In this document: one piece after another, positions 9,713-17,124 of the stretch
Position numbering within the stretch: position 1 is the first letter of the stretch
How the letters are laid out: each line of letters starts with the position of its first letter
NCBI GenBank assembly: GCA_947169385.1
Contig: CAMVPR010000003.1
Span: forward strand, 1 to 64,000
Reading direction: 5' to 3'
DNA from: an uncultured Lachnospiraceae bacterium
GTDB taxonomy: Bacteria; Bacillota; Clostridia; Lachnospirales; Lachnospiraceae
Length of the DNA: 64,000 nucleotides
Translations under genes and position numbers: made by a program
Notes under the pieces: model-generated
Database searches by the model: none
Told to the model about the DNA's origin: nothing
The model's input: the letters and a program-made list of their open reading frames with translations, nothing else

Positions 9713-9763
9713 AATGTACATTAATTATAGTTGAATCAAGAGGGGTAATGCACATTAATTATT
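9713..9763 (+). promoter_or_regulatory. Direct repeat AATGYACATTAATTAT before the FnIII gene
   Basis: AATGTACATTAATTAT (9713) and AATGCACATTAATTAT (9747) repeat with a 34-base period, about three helical turns. The spacing suggests a paired regulator site, but no protein can be named. Confidence 0.35.
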
Positions 9764-9780
9764 ATGAAGGAGGGTATAAT

Positions 9781-10506
9781 ATGTACAGATTTGAACGCAG
9801 TATATCATTTTTTCTTATTGTAGTAACAGCATTTCTTTTAGGGGTGCCGTCGATTGTGGCATTTGCAGGAGATACTCCGCCGGCTCCCGATAACTTGAAG
9901 CAGGTATCTTGTACTGAGGATTCAGTCACTGTTGCTTGGGAAACAACCGGTAATTGGAATACATATCAGATTATAATTAGAAATACCAAACAAGAGAATC
10001 CTCAATTTGGTGACGAGTGGATTAATTGCCGAGACGTGAACAATATGAAGTATACATTTAATCATCTTAATTGTGGGCAGACATATTATGTATATCTTAG
10101 ATCTGCAGATGTTGAGATGACCAATATATACGAGGATGGGCATCCTGTAACAGTGTGGGATATTTATGGAAGCGAAGTATTATCTATTACCGTAACCCCT
10201 AAGAAAGAGAATCCAATCTCTGTTACCGGTAAGACTGCTAAAGTAAAGTATAGTAAGGTTAAGAAAAAGACACAGTATCTTGCAGTGTCCAAGATTATGA
10301 GAATAGAGAATTCTAACGGATCCTTAACTTACAAGAAGACTTCCGGCAATAAGAAGATTACAATCAACAAAAAGACCGGAAAAGTTACAGTTAAGAAGGG
10401 GATTAAAAAGAGTTTCTACACAGTGACAGTTGATGTAAGTACTAAGGGGAATGATTCATATTCTCCTGCTACCAAATCAGTAACATTTTATATAAATGTA
10501 AATTAG
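9781..10506 (+). CDS. Secreted fibronectin type III protein with lysine-rich C-terminal module
   Basis: A 241-residue exported protein. The track start at 9748 is rejected because GAAGGAGGG precedes the ATG at 9781, which yields a proper signal peptide (YRFERSISFFLIVVTAFLLG, cleavage after FAG). Residues 35-130 form a fibronectin type III domain (PPAPDNLKQVSCTEDSVTVAW, YYVYLRS). Residues 145-241 form a lysine-rich beta module (ISVTGKTAKVKYSKVKKKTQ, ITINKKTGKVTVKKG) that I recognise from many lachnospiral surface proteins. No catalytic residues are evident. A surface or matrix role is inferred. Confidence 0.8.
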   Translation: MYRFERSISFFLIVVTAFLLGVPSIVAFAGDTPPAPDNLKQVSCTEDSVTVAWETTGNWNTYQIIIRNTKQENPQFGDEWINCRDVNNMKYTFNHLNCGQTYYVYLRSADVEMTNIYEDGHPVTVWDIYGSEVLSITVTPKKENPISVTGKTAKVKYSKVKKKTQYLAVSKIMRIENSNGSLTYKKTSGNKKITINKKTGKVTVKKGIKKSFYTVTVDVSTKGNDSYSPATKSVTFYINVN

Positions 10507-10514
10507 ATTATTAA

Positions 10515-10541
10515 AGGGCGGAGATTGACTCCGCCTTTTTT
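10515..10541 (+). terminator. Terminator after the FnIII gene
   Basis: AGGGCGGAG-ATTGA-CTCCGCCTTTTTT. It abuts the end of maf on the opposite strand. Confidence 0.88.
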
Positions 10542-11139
10542 AGAATGTTAGTAACTCGTGATATACTCGAGATATCGGTAGACCGACCACATTGTTATAA
10601 TCGCCCTCGATTCGGTCAACCAAGATTGCGCCAAGACCCTGGATTCCGTATGCGCCGGCTTTATCTAAAGGTTCACCGGATGCAACATACATATCGATTA
10701 TATCATCAGTATAATCTAGCATATATACGAGAGTCTCCTCGTAAAAAGATTTTGTTTCAACAATCTCCTTATTGTGTACTTTGGCAAATGTTACTCCTGT
10801 AAATACGCTGTGGCTGTGCCCTCTTAAGTCGCTTAGCATACGCTTGGCGTCTTCTTCATTTGCAGGCTTACCGTAGATCCTGTTATCATTTGCAACAACT
10901 GTATCGGCACCTATTACAATTACATCGTACTCCTGGGTAGGGAGATTCCTTATTACTCCCTGGGCTACGTCAAGGCACTTCTGCTCGGATAACTCTAAGA
11001 CAACATCTGAAGGGATTGTCTTGGTTACAACTTCTTCTACCTCACTCGGGATTACTTCATATTCAAGTCCGACTTGAGCCATCAGTTCCTTTCGCCTTGG
11101 AGAATTGGAAGCTAATATTATTGCATCTGTCGTATTCAT
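10540..11139 (-). CDS. maf: Maf family nucleoside triphosphate pyrophosphatase
   Basis: A 199-residue Maf protein. These enzymes hydrolyse non-canonical or excess pyrimidine nucleoside triphosphates (typically dTTP/UTP or modified forms) to monophosphates. The N-terminal signature ILASNSPRRKEL, the IVIGADTVVA motif with a catalytic Asp, and LDKAGAYGIQGLGA are all present. The length is typical. A GGAGGT site lies before the ATG. It is convergent with the FnIII gene. Confidence 0.92.
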   Translation of the reverse strand: MNTTDAIILASNSPRRKELMAQVGLEYEVIPSEVEEVVTKTIPSDVVLELSEQKCLDVAQGVIRNLPTQEYDVIVIGADTVVANDNRIYGKPANEEDAKRMLSDLRGHSHSVFTGVTFAKVHNKEIVETKSFYEETLVYMLDYTDDIIDMYVASGEPLDKAGAYGIQGLGAILVDRIEGDYNNVVGLPISRVYHELLTF

Positions 11140-11152
11140 AATTACCTCCGTA

Positions 11153-11231
11153 AGTACCCAAAGGGGGCTGTCCCCACTGAGTAGTTAATTGCTAAGTAGC
11201 CAAAGGGGACTGTCTCCATTGGGTACTTAGT
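11153..11231. repeat. Paired GTACCC...GGGAC-GTCCC palindromes
   Basis: Two imperfect palindromes are adjacent. The first begins GTACCCAAAGGGGGCTGTCC (11153). The second runs TAAGTAGCCAA...GGGGACTGTC...TTGGGTACTTA (11192-11231). Related elements lie at 21224, 25848, 27049 and 36893. They resemble REP-type sequences, but no RAYT transposase gene is present here. Confidence 0.7.
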
Positions 11232-11283
11232 GGAGATATTATAGCATTTAAAGTAAAAAATCTCAATTTTATGTATAATATAT

Positions 11284-11312
11284 TTGAAGTTTAACGAGAG
11301 TTATGGTACAAT
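11284..11312 (+). promoter_or_regulatory. Sigma-A promoter of nfnAB
   Basis: TTGAAG (11284-11289) and TACAAT (11307-11312) with a 17-base spacer. The inferred leader of about 90 bases contains an AAGTCTT...AAGACTT hairpin just before the AAGGAGG site. Confidence 0.6.
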
Positions 11313-11408
11313 ACATAATTGTATTTATAATATTTATGCATATTTGAAGTCTCAATATTGCATTTTAAGTCTTTGGTTATAAGACTTACTTAAGGAGGAA
11401 TACTAAGA

Positions 11409-12227
11409 ATGTACAAGATTTTAGCAAAGGAGACTCTTAACAGTGCTGTGGAACTTATGGAAGTTGAAGCTCCATATACTGCAAGAGCCTGCGAGCCTGG
11501 ACAATTCGTTATCATCCGGGTAGATGAGGATGGTGAGCGTGTACCGCTTACAATTGCTGATTACGACAGGGAGAAGAATTCCGTAACTATTGTTTATCAG
11601 GTGCTTGGTTATTCGACAACCAAGTTAAGCCAGTTAAATGTTGGAGATTACATTCATGATTTTGTTGGACCTTTAGGTCAGCCTGCTCCACTTCACAAGA
11701 TGGAGAGAGTTGTAGGTGTAGCCGGTGGCGTCGGAGCTGCTCCGCTATATCCGCAGCTTAGAAAGCTCGCTGAGATGGGAACTAAGGTCGATGTTATTAT
11801 AGGTGGAAGAAGCGCAGAATTCGTTCTTTTCGCTGATAAGTTCAAGAAATTCTGTGATAATGTATTTATTACTACAGATGATGGTTCGCTCGGCATCAAG
11901 GGATTTGGTACTACCGTTTTACAGGAGCAGATTGATAAGGGTGTCAAGTATGACGAGTGTATTGCAATCGGACCATTGATTATGATGAAGAATGTTGTCA
12001 AGGTTACTAAGCCTTACGACCTTAAGACTATGGTAAGTCTTAACCCTATTATGATAGATGGAACCGGTATGTGCGGTGGTTGTCGTGTTGTTGTTGGCGG
12101 CGAGACCAAGTTCGCATGTGTAGACGGTCCTGATTTTGATGGATTTGAAGTTGACTTTGATTCTGCAATGGTGCGCCAGGGATTATTTAAAGAAGAAGAG
12201 CACCAATGTAAGATAGGAAGGGGTTGA
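11409..12227 (+). CDS. nfnA: NADH-dependent ferredoxin:NADP+ oxidoreductase subunit A
   Basis: A 272-residue flavoprotein of the ferredoxin-NADP reductase / PyrK-like family. In NfnAB it binds FAD, NAD(H) and a [2Fe-2S] cluster. The FAD-binding N-terminal barrel, the nucleotide loop GVAGGVGAAPLYPQ and a Cys-rich C-terminus (GTGMCGGCRVVVGG...FACVDGP) that ligates the cluster are visible. The next gene follows after 4 bases and encodes NfnB, so the pair should form the electron-bifurcating transhydrogenase that couples ferredoxin and NADH to NADP+ reduction. Alone it could be taken for a dihydroorotate dehydrogenase subunit, but the neighbour settles it. Confidence 0.9.
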   Translation: MYKILAKETLNSAVELMEVEAPYTARACEPGQFVIIRVDEDGERVPLTIADYDREKNSVTIVYQVLGYSTTKLSQLNVGDYIHDFVGPLGQPAPLHKMERVVGVAGGVGAAPLYPQLRKLAEMGTKVDVIIGGRSAEFVLFADKFKKFCDNVFITTDDGSLGIKGFGTTVLQEQIDKGVKYDECIAIGPLIMMKNVVKVTKPYDLKTMVSLNPIMIDGTGMCGGCRVVVGGETKFACVDGPDFDGFEVDFDSAMVRQGLFKEEEHQCKIGRG

Positions 12228-12231
12228 GACC

Positions 12232-13623
12232 ATGCCTAATATGAGTTTAGAGAAAGTTAAGATGCCTGAGCAGGCACCTGACGTTAGAAATAAGAATTTT
12301 GAAGAGGTTGCTCTTGGTTATACCAAGGAGCAGGCTATTGAAGAGGCAACAAGATGTCTCAATTGTAAGAATCCTCTTTGTATGCAGGGATGTCCTGTCA
12401 ATGTCCCTATTCCGGGATTTATCGAGGCTGTTGTAGCTGAGGATTTCGAGAAAGCATATGAGATTATCACCAGCGAGAATGCACTTCCTGCTATCTGCGG
12501 AAGAGTGTGTCCTCAGGAGAAGCAGTGCGAGAGCAAGTGTGTGAGAGGTATCAAAGGCGAGCCTGTATCTATCGGACGATTAGAGCGTTTTGTTGCCGAT
12601 TACCATATGGCACACGCTGAGGCTGTAACTCCTGATATCAAGAAGAACGGCAAGAAGGTTGCTGTAATCGGTTCAGGTCCTTCAGGTATTACATGTGCCG
12701 GTGAGCTTGCTAAGCGAGGATATGAAGTTACTGTGTTTGAGGCGCTTCATAAGGCCGGTGGAGTTCTTTCTTATGGTATTCCTGAGTTCCGTCTTCCTAA
12801 AGATTTGGTTGCCAAAGAGATTGCCAATGTCGAGAGACTCGGTGTTGATATTGAGACCAATGTTGTTGTAGGACGTTCAATTACAATTGATGAGCTTATA
12901 AATGAAGAGAAGTTTGACGCTGTCTTTATCGGCAGTGGTGCAGGACTTCCTCGTTTCCTTAATATACCTGGTGAGAATCTTCTTGGTGTTTATTCTGCCA
13001 ATGAGTTCCTTACACGTGTTAACTTGATGAAGGGATACAAGTTCCCTGAGGTTCCTACACCTGTTAAGGTCGGCAAGAAAGTTGCTGTTGTCGGTGCAGG
13101 TAACGTTGCTATGGATGCAGCAAGAACTGCTAAGAGACTTGGAGCTGAGGAAGTATATATTGTTTACCGTCGTGGCGAGGATGAAGTACCTGCAAGAGCA
13201 GAAGAGGTTCATCACGCTAAGGAAGAGGGTATCATATTCAAGCTTCTTAACAATCCATGTGAGATTCACGGAGAAGATGGATGGGTTAAGTCCATTGAGG
13301 TTGTTAAGCAGGAACTTGGCGAGCCTGACGCTTCAGGACGTAGACGCCCACAACCTGTTGAAGGTTCTAACTATGAGATAGAAGTTGATACTGTTGTAAT
13401 CGCAATCGGACAGAGTCCTAACCCTCTTATCAGACAGACTACACCTGGTCTTGATACCAAGGAGTGGGGTGGAATTATAGTTGACGAGAATACCATGAAG
13501 ACTTCTAAAGATGGTGTGTATGCAGGTGGAGACACAGTTACAGGAGCCGCTACCGTTATCCTTGCAATGGGTGCAGGTAAGACTGCAGCTAAGGCAATCG
13601 ATGAGATGCTTACCTCTAAATAA
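12232..13623 (+). CDS. nfnB: NfnB / glutamate synthase small-subunit-like flavoprotein
   Basis: A 463-residue protein homologous to the glutamate synthase small chain (often annotated gltA). The N-terminal Cys motif CLNCKNPLCMQGCPVNVPIP and CGRVCPQEKQCESKC bind two [4Fe-4S] clusters. KVAVIGSGPSGITCAGELAK is the FAD Rossmann motif and KVAVVGAGNVAMDAARTAKR the NADPH motif. The C-terminal YAGGDTVTGAATVILAMGAGK completes the FAD site. No glutamate synthase large subunit lies nearby, and nfnA is directly upstream, supporting the bifurcating transhydrogenase function over glutamate synthesis. Confidence 0.9.
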   Translation: MPNMSLEKVKMPEQAPDVRNKNFEEVALGYTKEQAIEEATRCLNCKNPLCMQGCPVNVPIPGFIEAVVAEDFEKAYEIITSENALPAICGRVCPQEKQCESKCVRGIKGEPVSIGRLERFVADYHMAHAEAVTPDIKKNGKKVAVIGSGPSGITCAGELAKRGYEVTVFEALHKAGGVLSYGIPEFRLPKDLVAKEIANVERLGVDIETNVVVGRSITIDELINEEKFDAVFIGSGAGLPRFLNIPGENLLGVYSANEFLTRVNLMKGYKFPEVPTPVKVGKKVAVVGAGNVAMDAARTAKRLGAEEVYIVYRRGEDEVPARAEEVHHAKEEGIIFKLLNNPCEIHGEDGWVKSIEVVKQELGEPDASGRRRPQPVEGSNYEIEVDTVVIAIGQSPNPLIRQTTPGLDTKEWGGIIVDENTMKTSKDGVYAGGDTVTGAATVILAMGAGKTAAKAIDEMLTSK

Positions 13624-13636
13624 TTACTGTACTTAC

Positions 13637-13670
13637 AGCCATCGGGGATTATACCGCGATGGCTTTTTTT
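13637..13670 (+). terminator. Terminator of nfnAB
   Basis: AGCCATCG-GGGATTATACCG-CGATGGCTTTTTTT. The T-run is followed at once by the AGGAG site of the next gene. Confidence 0.85.
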
Positions 13671-13681
13671 AGGAGAATGAT

Positions 13682-14263
13682 ATGATTAGTTTAAATGATG
13701 ATTACGCTGAGTTTTCCGTAAAAGGAAGAGATCACAACGGAGGAGTGCTGTTTACTTTTCTCATTGTGATTGCGGTTCTTTGCGGAATGGGTGCTGTTTT
13801 ATATATTAATCTGTTCTTGTATTCTAAGCATCTTGGAACGTTGGGTGCGATTATTGTTATCGCTTATATTCTATTCGGAATACCTTTCTTGTGGAGGTTA
13901 AGGTCTAAGAAGAGCACTGAGTATGATTATCTTTATGTTGAGAATGACTTAGAGATATGCGAGGTCTACAATGGCTCTAAGAGGAAGCTTGCAATCACGG
14001 TTCACCTTGATCACGCTAAGTGTATTGCACCGCTTAACAGTCCAACGGCTCTTGAGTACGAGAATGTAGGAATTACGAAGATTAAAGATTTTTCGGCTTA
14101 TGAAGAAGATGATGACGACTCAAATGAAGAGATTGAGAAGAGAAGAACCTATGTTATCATTGTCGAGAAAGACGGCGTTAACGTTGAGATTCTAATAGCC
14201 GGTGATGATCATATGCTTACCCTTATGAAATACCGCAATAAAGACAGATTCTTTGAAGATTGA
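13682..14263 (+). CDS. DUF6106 family membrane protein
   Basis: A 193-residue protein of unknown function that I associate with DUF6106. Two membrane helices lie near residues 22-45 and 53-72 (LFTFLIVIAVLCGMGAVLY, GAIIVIAYILFGIPFLW). A cytoplasmic or beta-rich domain follows, with an acidic loop EEDDDDSNEEIEKRR near residue 142. The AGGAG site lies 6 bases before the ATG, right behind the nfnAB terminator, so some read-through expression is possible. Confidence 0.7.
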   Translation: MISLNDDYAEFSVKGRDHNGGVLFTFLIVIAVLCGMGAVLYINLFLYSKHLGTLGAIIVIAYILFGIPFLWRLRSKKSTEYDYLYVENDLEICEVYNGSKRKLAITVHLDHAKCIAPLNSPTALEYENVGITKIKDFSAYEEDDDDSNEEIEKRRTYVIIVEKDGVNVEILIAGDDHMLTLMKYRNKDRFFED

Positions 14264-14269
14264 TTATCT

Positions 14270-14297
14270 TACCCCGAACTTGTTCGGGGTATTTATA
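14270..14297. terminator. Convergent terminator
   Basis: TACCCCGAAC-TT-GTTCGGGGTA is a near-perfect palindrome between the converging DUF6106 gene and hypA. It overlaps the last codons of hypA. Confidence 0.75.
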
Positions 14298-14646
14298 TTT
14301 CTTCATAATCGGTGATACTGATAAGTGATACGTCTCTGCCCCTTATTATCTTGCTGTTAAGGCTTCTACATTTAGGGCAACAGTAGTTATTAGAAGCGTT
14401 TGGCTCATATGTGATATTGCAATCGTTACAGAGTGCGGTAACATTTGCCGTGGTGATATCTAATGTAGAGCCTTCGAGTATGGTGCCTTTAGAGGCGGAA
14501 GTGTAAGCTTCTATAAGCAAATGAGGAAGGACTCCGGTCATCTGTCCAATCTCTACTGAGACAGAATCTACATTGTCAAGATTATTGTCTTTAGCCGCGC
14601 TAAGTGCCATATTAACAAGCCTTATTGCATAACTCATTTCGTGCAT
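14293..14646 (-). CDS. hypA: Hydrogenase nickel incorporation protein HypA
   Basis: A 117-residue HypA/HybF metallochaperone. The N-terminal MHE provides the nickel ligands, and a zinc domain is formed by two Cys pairs (ALCNDC and CCPKC) in the second half. It delivers Ni to the [NiFe] hydrogenase large subunit precursor together with HypB. It stands alone on the minus strand, about 8.3 kb from echA and 20 kb from hypF. HypB, C, D and E are not in the window. AGGAGGTA precedes the ATG. Confidence 0.93.
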   Translation of the reverse strand: MHEMSYAIRLVNMALSAAKDNNLDNVDSVSVEIGQMTGVLPHLLIEAYTSASKGTILEGSTLDITTANVTALCNDCNITYEPNASNNYCCPKCRSLNSKIIRGRDVSLISITDYEEI

Positions 14647-14812
14647 GTACTACCTCCTAGTCTACTTAATGTAGCGTATTATGAATCTGATAAAATGTCA
14701 AGGGAGCTTCATATAATATATTACTCAGCCGGGCAGAAATGTCCGGTTGTTTTTTTAGGTTAGGCATAGTATACTAATTATCAGTTCGAAGAATTACGGG
14801 AGGTAGTATAAT

Positions 14813-15874
14813 ATGGCTATTATTGATAATCTTGATAATTATGTAGTTATTGATGTTGAGTGTCCTAATGCCAAGTGTGATTCGGTTGATGCATTTGGAT
14901 ATGCGGTCGTTAAGGGTGGAGTGATTGAGAGCTTTAAACTATATTATGTTAATCCGGAGGATTACTTTGATTCGGTGTCTCCAAGGCTTAACAATATTAG
15001 AGAGGAGCAGGTCAAGGACGCTCCTACGATTGATCAGATATGGGGCGAGGTATCGCATTTGTTCACAGAGAATTTTGTTGTGGGACACAATGTGACTTAT
15101 CTTATGACTGTTCTTGCTAAGGCGCTTAAGAAGCATAATATCGATCTTCCTGAAGTATATTATGCCTGCACTATGGAGCTTTCTATGAAGCATATTAACA
15201 GTGCGTCATACAGGCTTCAGAGTATCGCTAAGCAGTGTGGTGTGGAGTATAAGTCAGTTGCGCCTCTTGACGGAATCAAGGCGGCGTATGGCTTGTTTGA
15301 ATATATCAAGAAGCAGAATACATTGGATATCGATATTCTTAAGAAGTTTCGCCATGTTCAGAAGTTGGCTGACAGGATAGATGCTGATATGACAGAGCAG
15401 CTTAATGTGTTAAATGGTATCGTTAAGGGCATAACTGCTGATGGTGTGGTTACCGAAGAAGAAGTTAAGCTTATTGAAGACTGGGGAGCAAGGAATATCA
15501 AGTATCGCGAGAATGAAGCATTTGCCGAAATATTTAATGGAATTGACGATATTCTTGCTGACAAGGTTGTCTATGAATACGAGGGTGTTAAGCTATTAGA
15601 GCTTACCAAGAATGTTGTGACTTCTAAGGCGTACAATAAGACTTTGGTTGCGCTTCAGGTGCTTAAAGGTCTTGTTATGGGGCTTTCTGCAGATGGACGT
15701 ATCAAGAACAATGAAGTTGATGGACTTCATATGTGGCTTAAGGATCATGATTATCTAAGTGGGGTTCACATCTATGATGAGATTTCTAAGGTTCTTTATG
15801 AAGTGTTAGAGGACAGTGTGTTAGATGATGATGAAAGGGCGAAGTTATTAGAATTATGTGATAGTGTAAAATAA
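14813..15874 (+). CDS. DnaQ-like (DEDDh) exonuclease domain fused to TerB-like repeats
   Basis: A 353-residue protein. Residues 1-170 look like a DEDDh exonuclease: VIDVECPN carries the DxE of motif I. Motif II (GHNVTYLM) lacks the Asp expected after GHN, and motif III (VAPLDGIKAAY) keeps an Asp but not the usual His. Catalytic activity is therefore doubtful. Residues 195-353 contain two helical repeats with an acidic loop (GITADGVVTEEEVKLIEDW and GLSADGRIKNNEVDGL), resembling TerB-type calcium or metal-binding folds. I infer a nucleic-acid-binding or regulatory role. A GGGAGG site precedes the ATG. Confidence 0.65.
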   Translation: MAIIDNLDNYVVIDVECPNAKCDSVDAFGYAVVKGGVIESFKLYYVNPEDYFDSVSPRLNNIREEQVKDAPTIDQIWGEVSHLFTENFVVGHNVTYLMTVLAKALKKHNIDLPEVYYACTMELSMKHINSASYRLQSIAKQCGVEYKSVAPLDGIKAAYGLFEYIKKQNTLDIDILKKFRHVQKLADRIDADMTEQLNVLNGIVKGITADGVVTEEEVKLIEDWGARNIKYRENEAFAEIFNGIDDILADKVVYEYEGVKLLELTKNVVTSKAYNKTLVALQVLKGLVMGLSADGRIKNNEVDGLHMWLKDHDYLSGVHIYDEISKVLYEVLEDSVLDDDERAKLLELCDSVK

Positions 15875-15932
15875 TAGCGGATGCTAGATTAGCATATGTC
15901 TGTCACTTAACAGACATACGCTAATTACAATC

Positions 15933-15958
15933 CTCAGGGTGGTGGAACCACCGTGGGG
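15933..15958. repeat. CTCAGGG-GGTGG-CCACC hairpin
   Basis: CTCAGGGTGGTGGAACCACC followed by GTGGGGATTTTTT. It belongs with 641-664 and 16018-16047 and could act as terminator of the DnaQ/TerB gene. Confidence 0.65.
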
Positions 15959-15968
15959 ATTTTTTATA

Positions 15969-16013
15969 GTAACGAGACGTGCCAACGCCCTACGAAATAA
16001 CATACTATGCTCT
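15969..16013. repeat. Partial copy of the 9.5-kb palindrome arm
   Basis: It begins GTAACGAG and ends in ATGCTCT, aligning over its whole length with 9534-9578 (for example ACGAAATAACATA against ACGAAAGATAACATA). Its left partner arm is absent, so it is a solo arm. Confidence 0.6.
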
Positions 16014-16017
16014 AAAA

Positions 16018-16047
16018 CTCCTCAGGGCGGCGGAGCCGCCGTGAGGA
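16018..16047. repeat. CTCAGGGCGGCGGAGCCGCC hairpin
   Basis: TCCTCAGGGCGGCGGAGCCG continues to CCGTGAGGA followed by eight T. It is the third member of the GGTGGC/GCCACC family and has terminator form. Confidence 0.7.
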
Positions 16048-16076
16048 TTTTTTTTATTTGAGGATTTTTTTTATTT

Positions 16077-16090
16077 ATGACAAATGTCAT
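16077..16090 (+). promoter_or_regulatory. Palindromic operator candidate ATGACA-AA-TGTCAT
   Basis: Perfect six-base arms around AA lie 22 bases upstream of the -35 of the exporter operon. The operon encodes its own LuxR-type response regulator, so this is a reasonable activator site, by inference only. Confidence 0.45.
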
Positions 16091-16112
16091 ATAAACTTAT
16101 GATTCAAAACAC

Positions 16113-16140
16113 TTACATTTTAAGCAGGACAGTATATAAT
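16113..16140 (+). promoter_or_regulatory. Promoter of the ABC exporter / two-component operon
   Basis: TTACAT (16113-16118) and TATAAT (16135-16140), 16-base spacer, 32 bases before the ATPase start codon. Confidence 0.6.
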
Positions 16141-16172
16141 AAAGCTATAAAATCAAGAAAGGGCGGATTAAT

Positions 16173-17120
16173 ATGTCTCAAACTGTAGTTGAAATAAACA
16201 ATCTTGTAAAAAGATATAAGGAGCTTATTGCACTTGATAACTTTAGCTTAAAGATTGAGGAGGGAGAGGTGTTCGGTCTTTTAGGACCTAACGGTTCGGG
16301 CAAGACAACAACCATCAACTGTCTCTTGTCACTTCTTTCTTATGACAAGGGCGAGGTTAAGGTTTTTGGCGAAGCAATGAAACCGGACAGACTTGATTTG
16401 AAAGCGAGAATTGGAGTCGTATCGCAGAATGTTGCGGTTTTTAACGAGCTTACGGTCTATGAAAATGTTGACTTTTTCTGCGGATTATATATAAAAGACA
16501 AAAAGCTCAAAAAGCAATATGTAAATGAAGCGCTTGAATTTGTTGATATTATGGACTTTAAAAACTTTTATCCGAAGAAACTGTCCGGAGGTCTCTTAAG
16601 AAGACTTAATATTGCCTGCGGAATTGCTCATAAGCCGGAACTTATAATATTTGACGAGCCTACGGTAGCGGTTGACCCGCAGTCAAGAAACAGGATTCTT
16701 GAAGGGATAGCCGAGCTCAACAAAAACGGTGCGACCATAATCTATACCTCACATTATATGGAGGAGGTAGAGCAGCTATGCAATCGCGTTCTTATCATGG
16801 ATAAGGGCAAGATGATAGCGTGCGGGACATCCGATGAATTAAGAAGAATGATAAAGAATTCGGAGAGTGTTGTCGTTAATATAAAACGCCTTGATGAGAG
16901 TGTGATTGAGGATATCAAAAAGCTTAATCATGTGTATGATGTCAGGTACATGAATGATATTCTCACAATAAAATGCAGCGGCGGCAAGCATAACATTACT
17001 CACGTTGTTGAATATTTTGCGGAACGCCAACTTAACTATGACAGGATTTATTCAGAGCTTCCTACGCTCAATGATGTATTTTTGGAGATTACCGGCAAGG
17101 AGCTTAGAGATAAGGAGTGA
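16173..17120 (+). CDS. ABC transporter ATPase (LnrL-like)
   Basis: A 315-residue ABC ATPase. Walker A is GPNGSGKTT, the signature is LSGGLLRRLNIA, Walker B is LIIFDEPTVAVD and the H-loop is YTSHYMEE. About 75 residues follow the nucleotide domain, typical of drug or lipid exporters. Two ABC-2 permeases, a histidine kinase and a response regulator follow in the same direction with short gaps or overlaps. This layout matches the Bacillus LnrLMN / LnrJK lipid-stress system against linearmycin-like polyenes. Substrate identity is inferred from gene order only. Confidence 0.85.
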   Translation: MSQTVVEINNLVKRYKELIALDNFSLKIEEGEVFGLLGPNGSGKTTTINCLLSLLSYDKGEVKVFGEAMKPDRLDLKARIGVVSQNVAVFNELTVYENVDFFCGLYIKDKKLKKQYVNEALEFVDIMDFKNFYPKKLSGGLLRRLNIACGIAHKPELIIFDEPTVAVDPQSRNRILEGIAELNKNGATIIYTSHYMEEVEQLCNRVLIMDKGKMIACGTSDELRRMIKNSESVVVNIKRLDESVIEDIKKLNHVYDVRYMNDILTIKCSGGKHNITHVVEYFAERQLNYDRIYSELPTLNDVFLEITGKELRDKE

Positions 17121-17124
17121 TAAC

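Noticed and set aside
12232-13623. nfnB as the small subunit of a glutamate synthase
   Set aside because: No large subunit is nearby and nfnA is directly upstream, so the NfnAB transhydrogenase is the better reading.
17005-17124. Track start of the first permease inside the ATPase gene
   Set aside because: It would overlap the ATPase by 116 bases. The ATG at 17125 has an AAGGAG site and a proper N-terminus.
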